From contig CAWIDG010000024.1 of assembly GCA_963834875.1 (NCBI GenBank), positions 186,001-250,000 on the forward strand: a DNA stretch of 64,000 nucleotides, written 5' to 3'. The notes beneath the pieces are model-generated. The model did no database searches. It was not told the DNA's origin and saw only the letters and a program-made list of their open reading frames with translations. Position 1 is the first letter of the stretch, and every line of letters begins with the position of its first letter. The position numbers and the translations under genes were made by a program. The stretch comes from DATAGF01 sp963834875. Lineage in GTDB: Bacteria; Actinomycetota; Thermoleophilia; Miltoncostaeales; Miltoncostaeaceae. Of this stretch, positions 1 to 8,592 are shown in pieces.

Positions 1-234
1 CCGGCCGACGAGAACGGCTGGGTGGCCCCGGGGCTCTGGGCGGGGATCCGGGCCGTGCGGGGCGGGGCCGGCACGGCGATCGTGGGGTCCTACGAGCGCG
101 TGGCGCGGCTGCTGTCCGACTACCGGGACGCGGGCGTGGACCTGGTGATCGGCTCGGGCTACCCGCACCGCGAGGAGGTGGGGCGCGTGGCCGCGGAGGT
201 GTGGCCGCGCCTGGCAGCCCGGGTGCCGGCGTGA
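1..234 (+). CDS. LLM-class flavin-dependent monooxygenase, C-terminal fragment (SsuD-like)
   Basis: The frame is open from the first base of the window, so the 5' part lies upstream. The visible 77 residues match the end of bacterial-luciferase-like FMNH2-dependent monooxygenases of the alkanesulfonate monooxygenase type: a segment reading IVGSYERVARLL, then a G-D-L-V-I-G-S-G-Y-P-H motif and an E-E-V helix. In SsuD-type enzymes the SGYPH segment lies by the active site. The TGA stop overlaps the GTG start of the next gene (GTGA), so the two are probably co-translated. Substrate cannot be deduced from this fragment. Confidence 0.7.
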   Translation, partial: PADENGWVAPGLWAGIRAVRGGAGTAIVGSYERVARLLSDYRDAGVDLVIGSGYPHREEVGRVAAEVWPRLAARVPA

Positions 235-1467
235 TCCGCGCGATCGACCCGCGCCCGCCCGGGCGGGCGGACGAGCTGGCAGAGCGCTTCGGCACCCCCC
301 TCTACGTCTTCGACGGCGCCCGCCTCGAGGCGGAGGCGCGCGACTTCCAGGCCGTCGCCGGGCCGACGGCGACGGTCGCGTACTCGGTCAAGTCGAACCC
401 GTTGATGGGGCTGGTCGCGCGCCTGCACCGGGCCGGCTGCTGGGCCGAGGCGGCGTCGGGGTTCGAGTACCGCGTCGCCCGGCGGGCGGGCGTCCCGGGA
501 TCGCGGATCGTGTTCAACGGCCCGCTCAAGACGACCGCCGAGCTGCGCCGCGCCCTCCACGAGGGCGCGACCGTCATCGCCGACGGCGCCGAGCAGGTGC
601 GCGAGATCGCCCGCGCTGGCCCCGGTCGCCGCGCCGGGGGCGCGAGTCGGCCTGCGGCTCGTCCCACCCGATCGCGACGGACGCGACCGCTTCGGCGTCC
701 CCCCCCGCGCGGCGCCCGCCGCCGCCTCGATCCTGGCCCGGGCCGGGCTGCCGCTCACCGGGCTGCACATCCACCTGGGCGCCTACCAGCTCGGCCCGCT
801 GCCGCCCACCGGCCCCCCGATCCACGGCGTCACCGTCCAGTACCCGGTGCCGGAGTCGCGCTTCGCCGGCGCCGCCGGGCGCCTGCGCGAGGTGGCCGAA
901 GGGATCTCGGGCATCGAGTGGCTCGACCTCGGGGGCGGATGGCCCGCCGCCGCCGGCCTCGCCGGGCACCTGGACGCCGCCCGGGAGGCGCTCGGACCGG
1001 CCGCCCCGCCGCTGATCCTGGAGCCCGGCCGCGCGCTGGTGCGCGACGCGGGGTGGCTGCTGACGCGGGTGGTCGCGCGGCGCGGGCGGGGGGCCGTCGT
1101 GGTCGACGCGGGCGTCACCCAGGTCCCGTGCGTGCTGTGGAAGCGCTCGCCGGTGCACCCGGCGGACCCCCGCGCCGGCGCCGAGCGCCCCACCGACCTC
1201 TTCGGCCCGCTCTGCCTGCAGCACGACGCGCTCGCGCGCGAGGTCCCGCTGCCGCCGCTGCGCGTCGGCGACCTCGTGTGGATCGGGCAGGCCGGGGCGT
1301 ACGCGATGGCTCAGGCGTCCCCGTTCATCCACCTGCGCCCCGGCGCGGTGCTCGTGGAGGGCGGCCGCGCCGCGACCCTGCGCGCGGCCGAGACCGACGA
1401 CGAGGCCCTGGGCGCGCAGGCCGAGCCGTTGCTCGCGGGCCCGGAGGGCCGGGCGCTGTCGGCGTGA
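231..1467 (+). CDS. PLP-dependent decarboxylase, Orn/DAP/Arg decarboxylase 2 family (frameshifted)
   Basis: A fold-III PLP decarboxylase of about 411 residues, related to diaminopimelate (LysA) and carboxynorspermidine decarboxylases. Visible marks in order: AYSVKSNP with the Schiff-base lysine near residue 53, HIHLGAY, the glycine-rich LGGGWP phosphate-binding loop, EPGRALV, then a C-terminal FGPLCLQHD (catalytic cysteine) and GAYAMAQASPF (conserved tyrosine). The first 125 residues are in one frame and the rest in another; the change falls near 610-620 and is probably an assembly indel. The GTG start overlaps the upstream stop and the TGA overlaps the next GTG, so this is the second gene of an operon. 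The exact amino-acid substrate is not resolved; it could serve a biosynthetic cluster rather than lysine synthesis. Confidence 0.78.
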
Positions 1468-2927
1468 GCGAGGTCCGCGTGCGGGCCGGCCGCTGGGCCG
1501 ACAGCGCCAAGATGATGGCGGCCGCCCGCGCCGCCGAGGGCGTCGAGGGCGTGGAGCGGGCCCTCTGCTTCATGGGGACGGCGGCGAACCGCGCAGGAGG
1601 CCGCCGCGCTCGGGGTGACCGACCCGTCCATCGACGGCGCCGGCCCCGACGACCTCGTCATCGCGGTGCTGGGCGCCGCCGCGGCCGACGGCCTCGAGGC
1701 GGCCGAGGCCGTGCTCGACCGGCCGGCCACGCGGGGGCGACGGCGCCGCCGCCGGCCCGCGGCCGCCCCGCTCGATGGCCCGGTCGGAGGGCGACGTGGC
1801 CGTCATCTCGGTGCCCGGCGAGTACGCGGCGCTCGAGGCGCACAAGGCCCTCGGGGCGGGGATGGACGTCCTCCTGTTCAGCGACAACGTGAGCCTGGAG
1901 GACGAGGTCGCCCTGAAGCGCCGCGCCCACGCGCTCGGGCGGCTCGTCATGGGCCCCGGCGCCGGGACCGCGATCCTGGACGGCCTCGCGCTCGGCTTCG
2001 CGAACGTCGTCGCCCCCGGCCGCGTCGGGGTGGTCGCCGCCGCGGGGACGGGCGCCCAGGAGGTCACGGTCCTGGTCGACCGCGCCGGCGCCGGGATCAG
2101 CCGCTGCTACGGCACCGGCGGGCGCGACCTCAAGGAGGAGGTCGGCGCCGTCACGGCGCTCGACGCGATCGCCCGCCTCGCCGGCGACGAGGGGACCGAC
2201 GTGATCCTCTGCGTCTCGAAGCCGCCCTCGCCCGAGCGTGGCCGAGCGGGTACTGCGCGCGCTCGCCGGCTGCGGGACGCCCGCGGCGGCCTGCATGGTC
2301 GGCGGGGGCGTGGAGCCGGTCGACGGGGTCCTGCTGGCCCCGACGCTCGAGGAGGCGGCGCTGGCCGCCGTGCGCCTGGCCGGCCGCCCGGCCGAGCCGG
2401 CCCGCGACCCGCGCGCCGACTGGGTCGCGGGGGGCGCGGTGCGCGGGCTCTTCTCGGGCGGCACCCTCTGCAGCGAGGCCTCCGCGATCCTCGCCGAGCG
2501 CCTCGGCCGGGTGAGCTCGAACGCGCCCGCGGGCGGCGCCCGGCCCCTCGAGGGACGCCCGGAGGGTCACGTCTGCCTCGACCTCGGCGAGGAGGAGTTC
2601 ACCCGCGGCCGGCCCCACCCGATGATCGACCCGGAGGCGCGCCTGGAGCGCCTGCGCGAGGAGGTGGCGGACCCCGAGGTGGGCGTGCTGCTGCTGGACG
2701 TCGTCCTCGGCTTCGCCAGCCACGCCGACCCGGCGGGGGCGCTGGCCCCGGCGATCCAGGAGGCCCTCGCGGACCGTCCCCAGATGGCCGTGGTCGCGTA
2801 CGTGCTCGGCACCGAGGCCGACCCCCAGGTGCGCAGCCGCCAGGAGGCCGCCCTCGCCGAGGCGGGCGCCCGGCTGGCGCCGACCAACGCCGCCGCCGCC
2901 CGCCTCGCCGCGGCGCTCGCGGGCTGA
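1464..2927 (+). CDS. fdrA: FdrA-like acyl-CoA-synthetase-fold protein (frameshifted)
   Basis: About 487 residues with succinyl-CoA-synthetase-like folds. The N-terminal part has the CoA-ligase pattern ISVPGEYAALEA, LFSDNVSLEDE and a glycine-rich VAAAGTGAQE loop. The C-terminal half begins with RGLFSGGTLCSEA, a segment characteristic of FdrA proteins, followed by HPMIDPEAR and LLLDVVLGFA. E. coli FdrA (AllF) works with DUF1116 (AllG) and DUF2877 (AllH) proteins in oxamate carbamoyl transfer. A DUF2877 gene is present at 6624-7296 but no DUF1116 gene is seen. The frame changes about three times (near 1600, 1755 and 2232), each within conserved sequence, so errors in the assembly are likely. The start is the GTG that overlaps the upstream stop. 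Confidence 0.75.
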
Positions 2928-2934
2928 GCGCGCC

Positions 2935-4102
2935 GTGAGGATCCGGCTCGTCACCTACTCGACCAAGCCGCGCGGCGGCGTCGTGCACGCCCTCTCGCTC
3001 GCCGAGGCCCTCGGCGAGCGCGGGCACGACGTCGAGCTGTGGGCGCTGTCGGCCGACGGCGCCCGGTTCTTCCGGCGCCCGCGCGTGCCGGCGCATCTCG
3101 TGCCGGTCGAGCGGCGGCCGGACGAGGACGTCGAGGCGCGCATCCTGCGCTACGCGGAGACCCTCGCCGGCGGGCTGCGCGAGGCCGGGCCCGCCGACGT
3201 CCACCACGCCGAGGACTGCCTGTCGGCCCGGGCGCTGCTGGCCCTGCGCGACGAGGGCCGGATCCCGGCGGTCGTGCGGACGGTCCATCACATCGACGAC
3301 TTCGCGAGCGCCGCCCTGCGGCGAGTGCCAGCGCGCCTCGATCGAGGACGTCGACCACCGGATCTGCGTGAGCCGCCACTGGGCCGCGGTGCTCGAGCGC
3401 GAGCACGGCGTGGGCGCCGACGTCATCCCGAACGGCGTCGACCCCGCCCGGCTCGCGGCCGGCGGCCTGGACCGGGCGGCCGCCGGCGCGCGCATGGGCT
3501 GGGGCGGCCGGCCGGCGATCCTCGCCATCGGGGGCATCGAGCCCCGCAAGGGCAGCCGCACGCTGCTCGAGGCCTTCACGCGCGCACGCGCGCGGATCGG
3601 GCCGCGGGCGCTGCTCGCGATCGCCGGGGGCGAGACCCTCTTCGACTACGCCGACTACCGGGCGGCGTGGGAGGAGGACGCCGCGCGCCTGGCCCTCCGG
3701 GTGCATCGCGGGCCGGCCCCGCCTGCCGATGCGGACGTGGCGGTCCTGGGCCCGGTCGCCGAGGGCGACATGCCCGCGCTCTTCCGCGCGGCCGACGTCT
3801 TCGCCTTCCCGTCGGAGCGCGAGGGCTTCGGGCTGGTGGTGCTGGAGGCCCAGGCGGCGGGGCTCCCGGTCGTGGCGAGCGACCTGCCGGTGCTGCGCGA
3901 GTTCCTGACGCCGGGAAGGGACTGCCTGATGGTGCCCGCGGGCGACCCCGGGCCGCTGGCCGAGGCCCTGGTGGCCGCCGCGGACCCGCGCCTGGGAGCG
4001 CGCCTGGCCGCGGCGGGACGGGAGACGGCCGCGCGCTTCACCTGGGAGGCCGCCGCCGCGGCGCACGAGGTCGTCTACGGGAGGCTCCGTGTCGCTGCGT
4101 GA
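2935..4102 (+). CDS. Group 4 glycosyltransferase, resembling the MSMEG_0565 family (frameshifted)
   Basis: A GT-B fold glycosyltransferase of about 388 residues. The N-terminus reads RLVTYSTKPRGGVVHALSLAEAL, as I recall for the MSMEG_0565 family; the C-terminal nucleotide-sugar half has AIGGIEPRKGS, a VLGPV-EGDMPALF segment and FPSEREGFGLVVLEAQAAGLPVVA, the classic EX7E donor-binding region. The reading frame shifts once near 3318-3323, inside the segment joining the two domains (ECQRASIEDVDHRICVSRHW is restored in the second frame). It begins 7 bp after the FdrA stop and its end overlaps the OsmC start by 14 bp, so it is part of the same operon. Acceptor unknown. None of the other genes usually linked to MSMEG_0565 is nearby. 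Confidence 0.75.
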
Positions 4103-4568
4103 CGACTACGAGTACGCCGTCTGGACGGCCGAGTGGAAGGGCGGGCTCGCGGTCGACGTCTCGGGCCGCGGCCACGCGATCCGCGTCGACGAGCCGCCGG
4201 AATTCGGCGGGGAGGACTCCGGGCCGATGCCCACCGAGCTGGTGGCCGCCGCGCTCGCCTCCTGCTTCTGCGTCGCGATCGCCTGGGCGGCGCGCAAGAA
4301 GCGGATCGAGGTGGCCGAGCTGGAGGTGCAGGTGCAGCCCCACCGGAAGGTGGGCGAGCCGCGTCACGGCAGCTACGACCTCTGGGTGCACTCGACGACG
4401 CCCCCCGGGGACATCGCGCCCGCCGTCGAGCTCGCCAAGCGCTACTGCTGGGTCACGAACACGCTGGCCCACCCTCCCGAGATCCACTACCACCTCGACG
4501 ATCCGCCATCCGGGTCAGCGATCGCCGGCCTTTCCCGAGCGAGGCGGCGATCGGGGCGAGGCCCGAAC
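4089..4568 (+). CDS. OsmC/Ohr family peroxiredoxin-like protein
   Basis: About 140 residues of an OsmC-like thiol peroxidase. It has an N-terminal beta-rich arm (YEYAVWTAEWKGGLAVDV), then GPMPTELVAAALASCFCVAIAWAARKK, where the first Cys of the SCFC segment corresponds to a reactive cysteine, and a C-terminal strand with VELAKRYCWVTNTLA containing the second conserved Cys. Such proteins reduce organic hydroperoxides at the cost of thiols. No stop codon follows: the frame runs straight into the flavoprotein downstream through a non-conserved, arginine-rich stretch. Stops in the other two frames (TGA at 4574 and 4582) overlap the next start, so a missing base near 4500 is a likely explanation. 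Start ATG/GTG overlaps the glycosyltransferase 3' end. Confidence 0.72.
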
Positions 4569-5903
4569 ATGGGTGAGGCGATGAACATCTGCGTGATCGG
4601 CGGCGGCGCGGCGGGCATCAGCGCGGGATCGATGGCGAAGCGGACGAACCCCGACGCCACCGTCGTGGTCTGCACGGAGTACGAGGACGTCGCGTACTCG
4701 CCGTGCGGCATCCCGTACGTCCTGGGCCGCGAGATCCCCGACTTCGAGCGGCTGTTCCTCGCCGGTCCCGAGAACTACGCGGAGGCCGGCATCGACCTGC
4801 GCACCGAGACCGTCGTGACCGAGGTCGATGCGGCCGCCCGGACCATGACGGCGAACGGCGACGTGCTGCCCTGGGACCGGCTGATCATCTGCACCGGATG
4901 GAACTACACGCTGCCGGACGTCCCCGGCAACGACCTCGAGGGCCTCACCTTCGTCAAGAACATCCGCCGCGGGATGGAGCTGAACGAGACCCTCGACGAC
5001 GTCCGCAGGGCCGTGGTGCTCGAGGCGGGGCCGCTCGGCGTGGAGATGGCGACCGCGCTGGCGCACCGGGGCATCGAGACCCACGTCGTCGACGAGAACG
5101 CGTGGCTCCTGGCCCAGATCGCCGACGCCGACATCGCCGAGCCGGTGCAGGCCAGCCTGGCCGAGCTGGGCTGCGACCTGCGCTTCGGCACGGGGCTGGT
5201 CGGCTTCGAGGGCACCGGCGGCAAGCTCCGGGCCGTGGCGACCACCGAGGGGGAGATCGAGGCCGACATCTGCGTCGTCTGCACCCACAAGGAGCCCGAG
5301 ACGACCCTTGCGCGGTCCATGCGGCTCACCGTGGGCTCGACCGGGGCGCTGGCGGTCGACGAGCGCATGCGCACCTCGATGGAGGACGTCTTCGCCGCGG
5401 GCGACGTCGTGGAGGTGCCGCAGCACCTCACCGGCGTGGCCGTCCAGGGCCTCACCGGCTCGCACGCGATGCAGCAGGGCCGCGTGGCCGGCGCGAACGC
5501 GGCCGGCGGCGACCGCCGCTACGACCCGGTCAACATCCCGTGGGGCATGGTGGGCGGCCAGGTCCAGATCGGCGGGGCGAGCTTCGGCGAGAGCCTCGCG
5601 ACCTCGCTGGGCATCCCGTACGTCGTCGGCGCGGCCAACGGCATCAGCCGCGCGCGCTACTTCCCCGGGGTTCAGCAGGTGCGCGTGAAGCTGCTGGCCG
5701 AGCCCGGCTCCGGCCGGCTGATCGGCGGCCAGTTCGTCGGCGGCGAGGGCATCAAGGAGCGGGCCGACTTCCTCGCCTTCGCCCTCAAGCGCGACGCCAC
5801 CCTCGAGGACCTCGCCTGGATGGAGAACGTCTACTCGCCGCCGATCGGCGCGCTGTACGAGCCGCTGTCGGTCGCGGCCCAGAACGGGATGGCGCAGCTG
5901 TGA
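4569..5903 (+). CDS. FAD-dependent CoA-disulfide reductase / NADH oxidase-like flavoprotein
   Basis: About 444 residues of a class-III pyridine nucleotide-disulfide oxidoreductase. N-terminal FAD site NICVIGGGAAGISAG, the single redox cysteine in YSPCGIPYVLG near residue 50 (the CoADR/Nox pattern), LIICTGWNY, an NAD(P)-binding segment (VLEAGPLGVEMATALA), the FAD-binding VFAAGDVVEVP and a C-terminal dimerisation domain. No rhodanese domain is attached. The likely role is thiol-disulfide or persulfide redox chemistry; pairing with OsmC suggests an oxidative or sulfur-stress module. I chose ATG 4569 because a GCGAGG ribosome site lies 7 bases upstream; ATG 4581 is also possible. The frame is continuous with OsmC, so a true fusion cannot be excluded. 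Confidence 0.78.
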   Translation: MGEAMNICVIGGGAAGISAGSMAKRTNPDATVVVCTEYEDVAYSPCGIPYVLGREIPDFERLFLAGPENYAEAGIDLRTETVVTEVDAAARTMTANGDVLPWDRLIICTGWNYTLPDVPGNDLEGLTFVKNIRRGMELNETLDDVRRAVVLEAGPLGVEMATALAHRGIETHVVDENAWLLAQIADADIAEPVQASLAELGCDLRFGTGLVGFEGTGGKLRAVATTEGEIEADICVVCTHKEPETTLARSMRLTVGSTGALAVDERMRTSMEDVFAAGDVVEVPQHLTGVAVQGLTGSHAMQQGRVAGANAAGGDRRYDPVNIPWGMVGGQVQIGGASFGESLATSLGIPYVVGAANGISRARYFPGVQQVRVKLLAEPGSGRLIGGQFVGGEGIKERADFLAFALKRDATLEDLAWMENVYSPPIGALYEPLSVAAQNGMAQL

Positions 5904-6334
5904 GCCAGGACGACCCGCGGATCCCCGAGAGCGTCCGGGAGTACTTCGGCCACGACCGGGTGGCCCACCACGGCCGCGGCGGCATGCCGGCCGCGCCGCC
6001 GGCGCCGCCGGGCTCGACGGCCCGCAAGGCCGGGGAGACCGCGCTGGCCGACGCCCTGTCCAAGGTGGGCACGCCGGGCCCGCGGCCCGGGCAGCGCCCG
6101 GCGGTCGTGCCGCCGCCGCCCGCCGTCGCGCGGCGGATGCGCGCCGGCGGCGAGCGGGCGCTGCTGGAGGCCTCGCAGCGCCGCTTCGGGGCGGCCTCCG
6201 GCCACCCCGCCCCTCACCTCGAGACCGGCGCGTTCTGGAGATCGGTCTTCGCGCCGGTCTACTCGCGCATCCCCTGGGGCCTGAAGCGGCGCATGGTGGC
6301 GATGACGTCCGGGGTCAAGGGCTGGCGGAGCTGA
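5900..6334 (+). CDS. Hypothetical protein (Pro/Arg-rich linker, conserved C-terminus)
   Basis: A 144-residue protein that I do not recognise. It starts at a GTG overlapping the flavoprotein stop, so it is the last gene of the 1-6.3 kb operon. The N-terminus (IPESVREYFGHDR) looks ordered; residues 25-75 are rich in proline and alanine and probably disordered; the C-terminus (FAPVYSRIPWGLKRRMVAM) looks like a basic amphipathic helix. No signal peptide and no clear membrane segment. Its 3' end overlaps the convergent gene by 20 bp. Confidence 0.55.
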   Translation: MSQDDPRIPESVREYFGHDRVAHHGRGGMPAAPPAPPGSTARKAGETALADALSKVGTPGPRPGQRPAVVPPPPAVARRMRAGGERALLEASQRRFGAASGHPAPHLETGAFWRSVFAPVYSRIPWGLKRRMVAMTSGVKGWRS

Positions 6335-6581
6335 CCACGAAGGCGTCGGCCGGCAGGCCCGGCCCGAAGAGGCCGGTGTCGACGACGTACTCGCGCCCGT
6401 CGGCCTCGTCGCGCAGGTGCACGACGTGGCACGGCAGGCCGATCTCGGAGCGCTGGGAGTAGCCCAGCACCGTGAAGCTCGTGCGGGCGGCCCCGCGGTG
6501 GCGCGTGAGGCGGCACGCCCCGAGGCCCAGGTCCTCGCGCAGCTGGACGACGAAGGGGCCCCACTCGACGGTCTGGCGCAC
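6315..6581 (-). CDS. Small hypothetical protein, 88 aa
   Basis: An 88-codon frame on the minus strand with third positions almost entirely G or C and protein-like composition (VEWGPFVVQLREDLGLGACRL, HVVHLRDEADGREYVVDTG). No family recognised; it appears to be a compact beta-rich domain. The GTG start at 6581 is the most plausible; the frame stays open further upstream but there the codon use looks antisense. It is transcribed divergently from the DUF2877 gene and convergently with the preceding gene, whose end it overlaps. Confidence 0.5.
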   Translation of the reverse strand: MRQTVEWGPFVVQLREDLGLGACRLTRHRGAARTSFTVLGYSQRSEIGLPCHVVHLRDEADGREYVVDTGLFGPGLPADAFVVSSASP

Positions 6582-6623
6582 GCGGATCCCCGGGGCGGGG
6601 CGCAGCCAGCCGTCGCCCGCGCC

Positions 6624-7296
6624 GTGTCCACGGCCGTCCTCGCGAGACTCGACCGGCCCCGGCGCCTGCGCGTGCTGGGATCCGGGCGGGGGGCCCTGCA
6701 CCTCGACCTCGACGGGTTCGTCGTGACGATCGGCGTCCACGGGGTGCCGATGATGCCGAACGCGATCGCCGCCGGCAGGGGCGAGGCGCCGCGCTCGGTC
6801 GCCTGGGACCCGGCCGCGCCCCCGGCCTGGGACCCGGTCGTGCGGCCGCCCGAGCTCCCTCCCGGCGCCGTCGCGCGCCCTCGGCGACTGGCTGGCCGCG
6901 CGGGTGGCGGTCCCCGACGTGCCCCTGCCCGACGCCGGCGAGCGCCTGCTCGGGCGCGGCCCGGGCCTCACGCCCGAGGGCGACGACGTGCTGGCCGGGG
7001 CGGCGGCCGCGGTCCGGGCGCTCGGCCCCGCCGCCGGGCTCGCGCCGGAGGGCCGCGACGCGCTCGTGGCCGCGCTGGTGCCGCCCGGCGTCCGCCGCCG
7101 CACCGGCGCCCTGTCGGCCACCCTGCTCGGCCTCGCCGCCGCCGGGGCGGCCCCGGAGCCGGTCCATCGGCTGATCGCGGGCCCGGAGGCGGGGCGCGAG
7201 GGCGCGCTCGCGGACCTCTCCCGCCTGGGGGCCTCGACCGGGCGCGCGATCGCGGCCGGCGTCGCCCTGGCGGCCCGCCACCTCGGCCGCGGCTGA
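6624..7296 (+). CDS. DUF2877 (AllH/YlbF-like) protein (frameshifted)
   Basis: About 223 residues. The N-terminal part has the DUF2877 opening VLGSGRGALHLDLDGFVVTIG and GVPMMPNAI; the C-terminal part has the diagnostic LLGRGPGLTPEGDDVLAGA and RRRTGALSATLL. In E. coli the DUF2877 member AllH acts with FdrA and a DUF1116 protein as oxamate carbamoyltransferase. Here an FdrA-like gene lies 3.7 kb upstream. One frame change is needed near 6870 (RALGDWLAARVAV is restored). GTG 6624 is taken as start because it precedes the conserved beta strand by a short helix. The family is shorter here than usual (about 250-270), so the start could lie slightly upstream. Confidence 0.72.
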
Positions 7297-7347
7297 CCCG
7301 GGCCGTTGTCCGGGTCGCGATCCGGCCGCTAACGTGCGCCCCCCGCC

Positions 7348-8592
7348 ATGCCGCACCCCCGTGACATGGCCGTCCTCGCCGTCGCCGGGCTGTGCGCGGG
7401 CGGCCTCGCCTGCGCCGCGGTCGCCGCGGCCCAGGCGCCGAGGGAGCCGATGGCGACCGTCTTCACGTTCCAGGGCCGCGGCTGGGGCCACGGCGTGGGG
7501 ATGTCGCAGTACGGCGCGCGCGGCCAGGCGCTGGCCGGGCGCGACGCCGGCGCCATCCTGCGCCACTACTACCGCGGCACGACCCTGACGACCGCGCCGA
7601 CGCGCACGGTGAAGGTGCTGCTGTCCTCCGGGGAGCGCAGCATCGCCGTGTCGAGCCCGCGCCCGTGGCGCGCCACCGGCGCGACGACCGACGGGCGCCG
7701 CGCAGTGCCGCTCGCGGCGCGCGCCACCCACACGCTGCGGGTCGGCCCCGGGGGGCGGCTGGCGCTGCTGCGCGGCGGTCGGCGCCTGGCCGTCTTCCGG
7801 GGGCCGGTGCGGCTCGCGTCGAAGACCCGCGGCGGCGCGGTCGCGTGGGGCCGGGGCGCACCGCGGGCCGACCAGCGCTACCGGGGCCAGATCCGGGCCG
7901 TGCCGGCCGGCAGGGGATTCGACGTCGTCAACGCAGTGGGCCTCGAGGACTACCTGAAGGGCGTCGTGCCGCGCGAGATGCCGGCCGACTGGGGCGACGA
8001 CGCCCCGGCGGCCCTGCGGGTCCAGGCGGTCGCGGCGCGCAGCTACGCGATCGCGACCATGAAGCCCGGGGCCGAGTACGACATCTACGACGACGACCGC
8101 AGCCAGACCTACGGCGGCGTCGCGGACGAGGACCCGCGCAGCAACCGGGCCGTCGAGAGCACGCGCAACACCGTGCTGACGTACGGTGGCAAGGTGATCA
8201 CCGCGTTCTTCTTCTCCACCTCGGGCGGGCGCACCGAGAACGTCGAGAACGTCTTCCAGGGCAGCCCGCCACGGCCCTACCTGGTGAGCGTCCCGGACCC
8301 GCTCGACCGCGAGTCGCCCTACCACGCCTCCTGGCCCGACCCGCCGAGCTTCACGGGCTCCGGCCTCGGGCGCGCCCTGGGCCTGGGCGGTCCGGTGACG
8401 AGGATCGAGATCCTCGGCCGCGGCGTGTCGCCGCGGGTGCGCAACGCCCGCTTCACCACCCGCTCCGGGCAGAGCGCCGTCCTCGCCGGGATCGAGCTGC
8501 GGTCCACGCTCGGCCTGAGGGACTCGTGGTTCCGCGTGATCGAGCGGAGGATGACCCGCAGCGCGGCCGCGCGGCTGGTCGGCGGCTCGTGA
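7348..8592 (+). CDS. Exported SpoIID/LytB-domain protein
   Basis: 414 residues. An N-terminal hydrophobic export signal (MAVLAVAGLCAGGLACAAVAAA) is followed by FQGRGWGHGVGMSQYGARG, a hallmark of SpoIID/LytB amidase-enhancer proteins, here near the N-terminus, and later by LEDYLKGVVPREMPADWG, ALRVQAVAARSYA and FFFSTSGGRTENVENVFQG. SpoIID-type enzymes are lytic transglycosylases acting on peptidoglycan denuded of peptides; the motif glutamate in VPREMP is present. In non-sporulating bacteria they act in wall remodelling. Two starts are possible: ATG 7348 and ATG 7366, the latter giving a cleaner signal peptide. The stop overlaps the start of the S55 gene (GTGA), so the two are translationally coupled. 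Confidence 0.85.
   Translation: MPHPRDMAVLAVAGLCAGGLACAAVAAAQAPREPMATVFTFQGRGWGHGVGMSQYGARGQALAGRDAGAILRHYYRGTTLTTAPTRTVKVLLSSGERSIAVSSPRPWRATGATTDGRRAVPLAARATHTLRVGPGGRLALLRGGRRLAVFRGPVRLASKTRGGAVAWGRGAPRADQRYRGQIRAVPAGRGFDVVNAVGLEDYLKGVVPREMPADWGDDAPAALRVQAVAARSYAIATMKPGAEYDIYDDDRSQTYGGVADEDPRSNRAVESTRNTVLTYGGKVITAFFFSTSGGRTENVENVFQGSPPRPYLVSVPDPLDRESPYHASWPDPPSFTGSGLGRALGLGGPVTRIEILGRGVSPRVRNARFTTRSGQSAVLAGIELRSTLGLRDSWFRVIERRMTRSAAARLVGGS

Noticed and set aside
4089..5903. A certain OsmC-flavoprotein fusion enzyme
   Set aside because: The internal ATG with ribosome site, the lack of a conserved linker and the high indel rate make two genes more likely, so the fusion is listed only as a finding to check.
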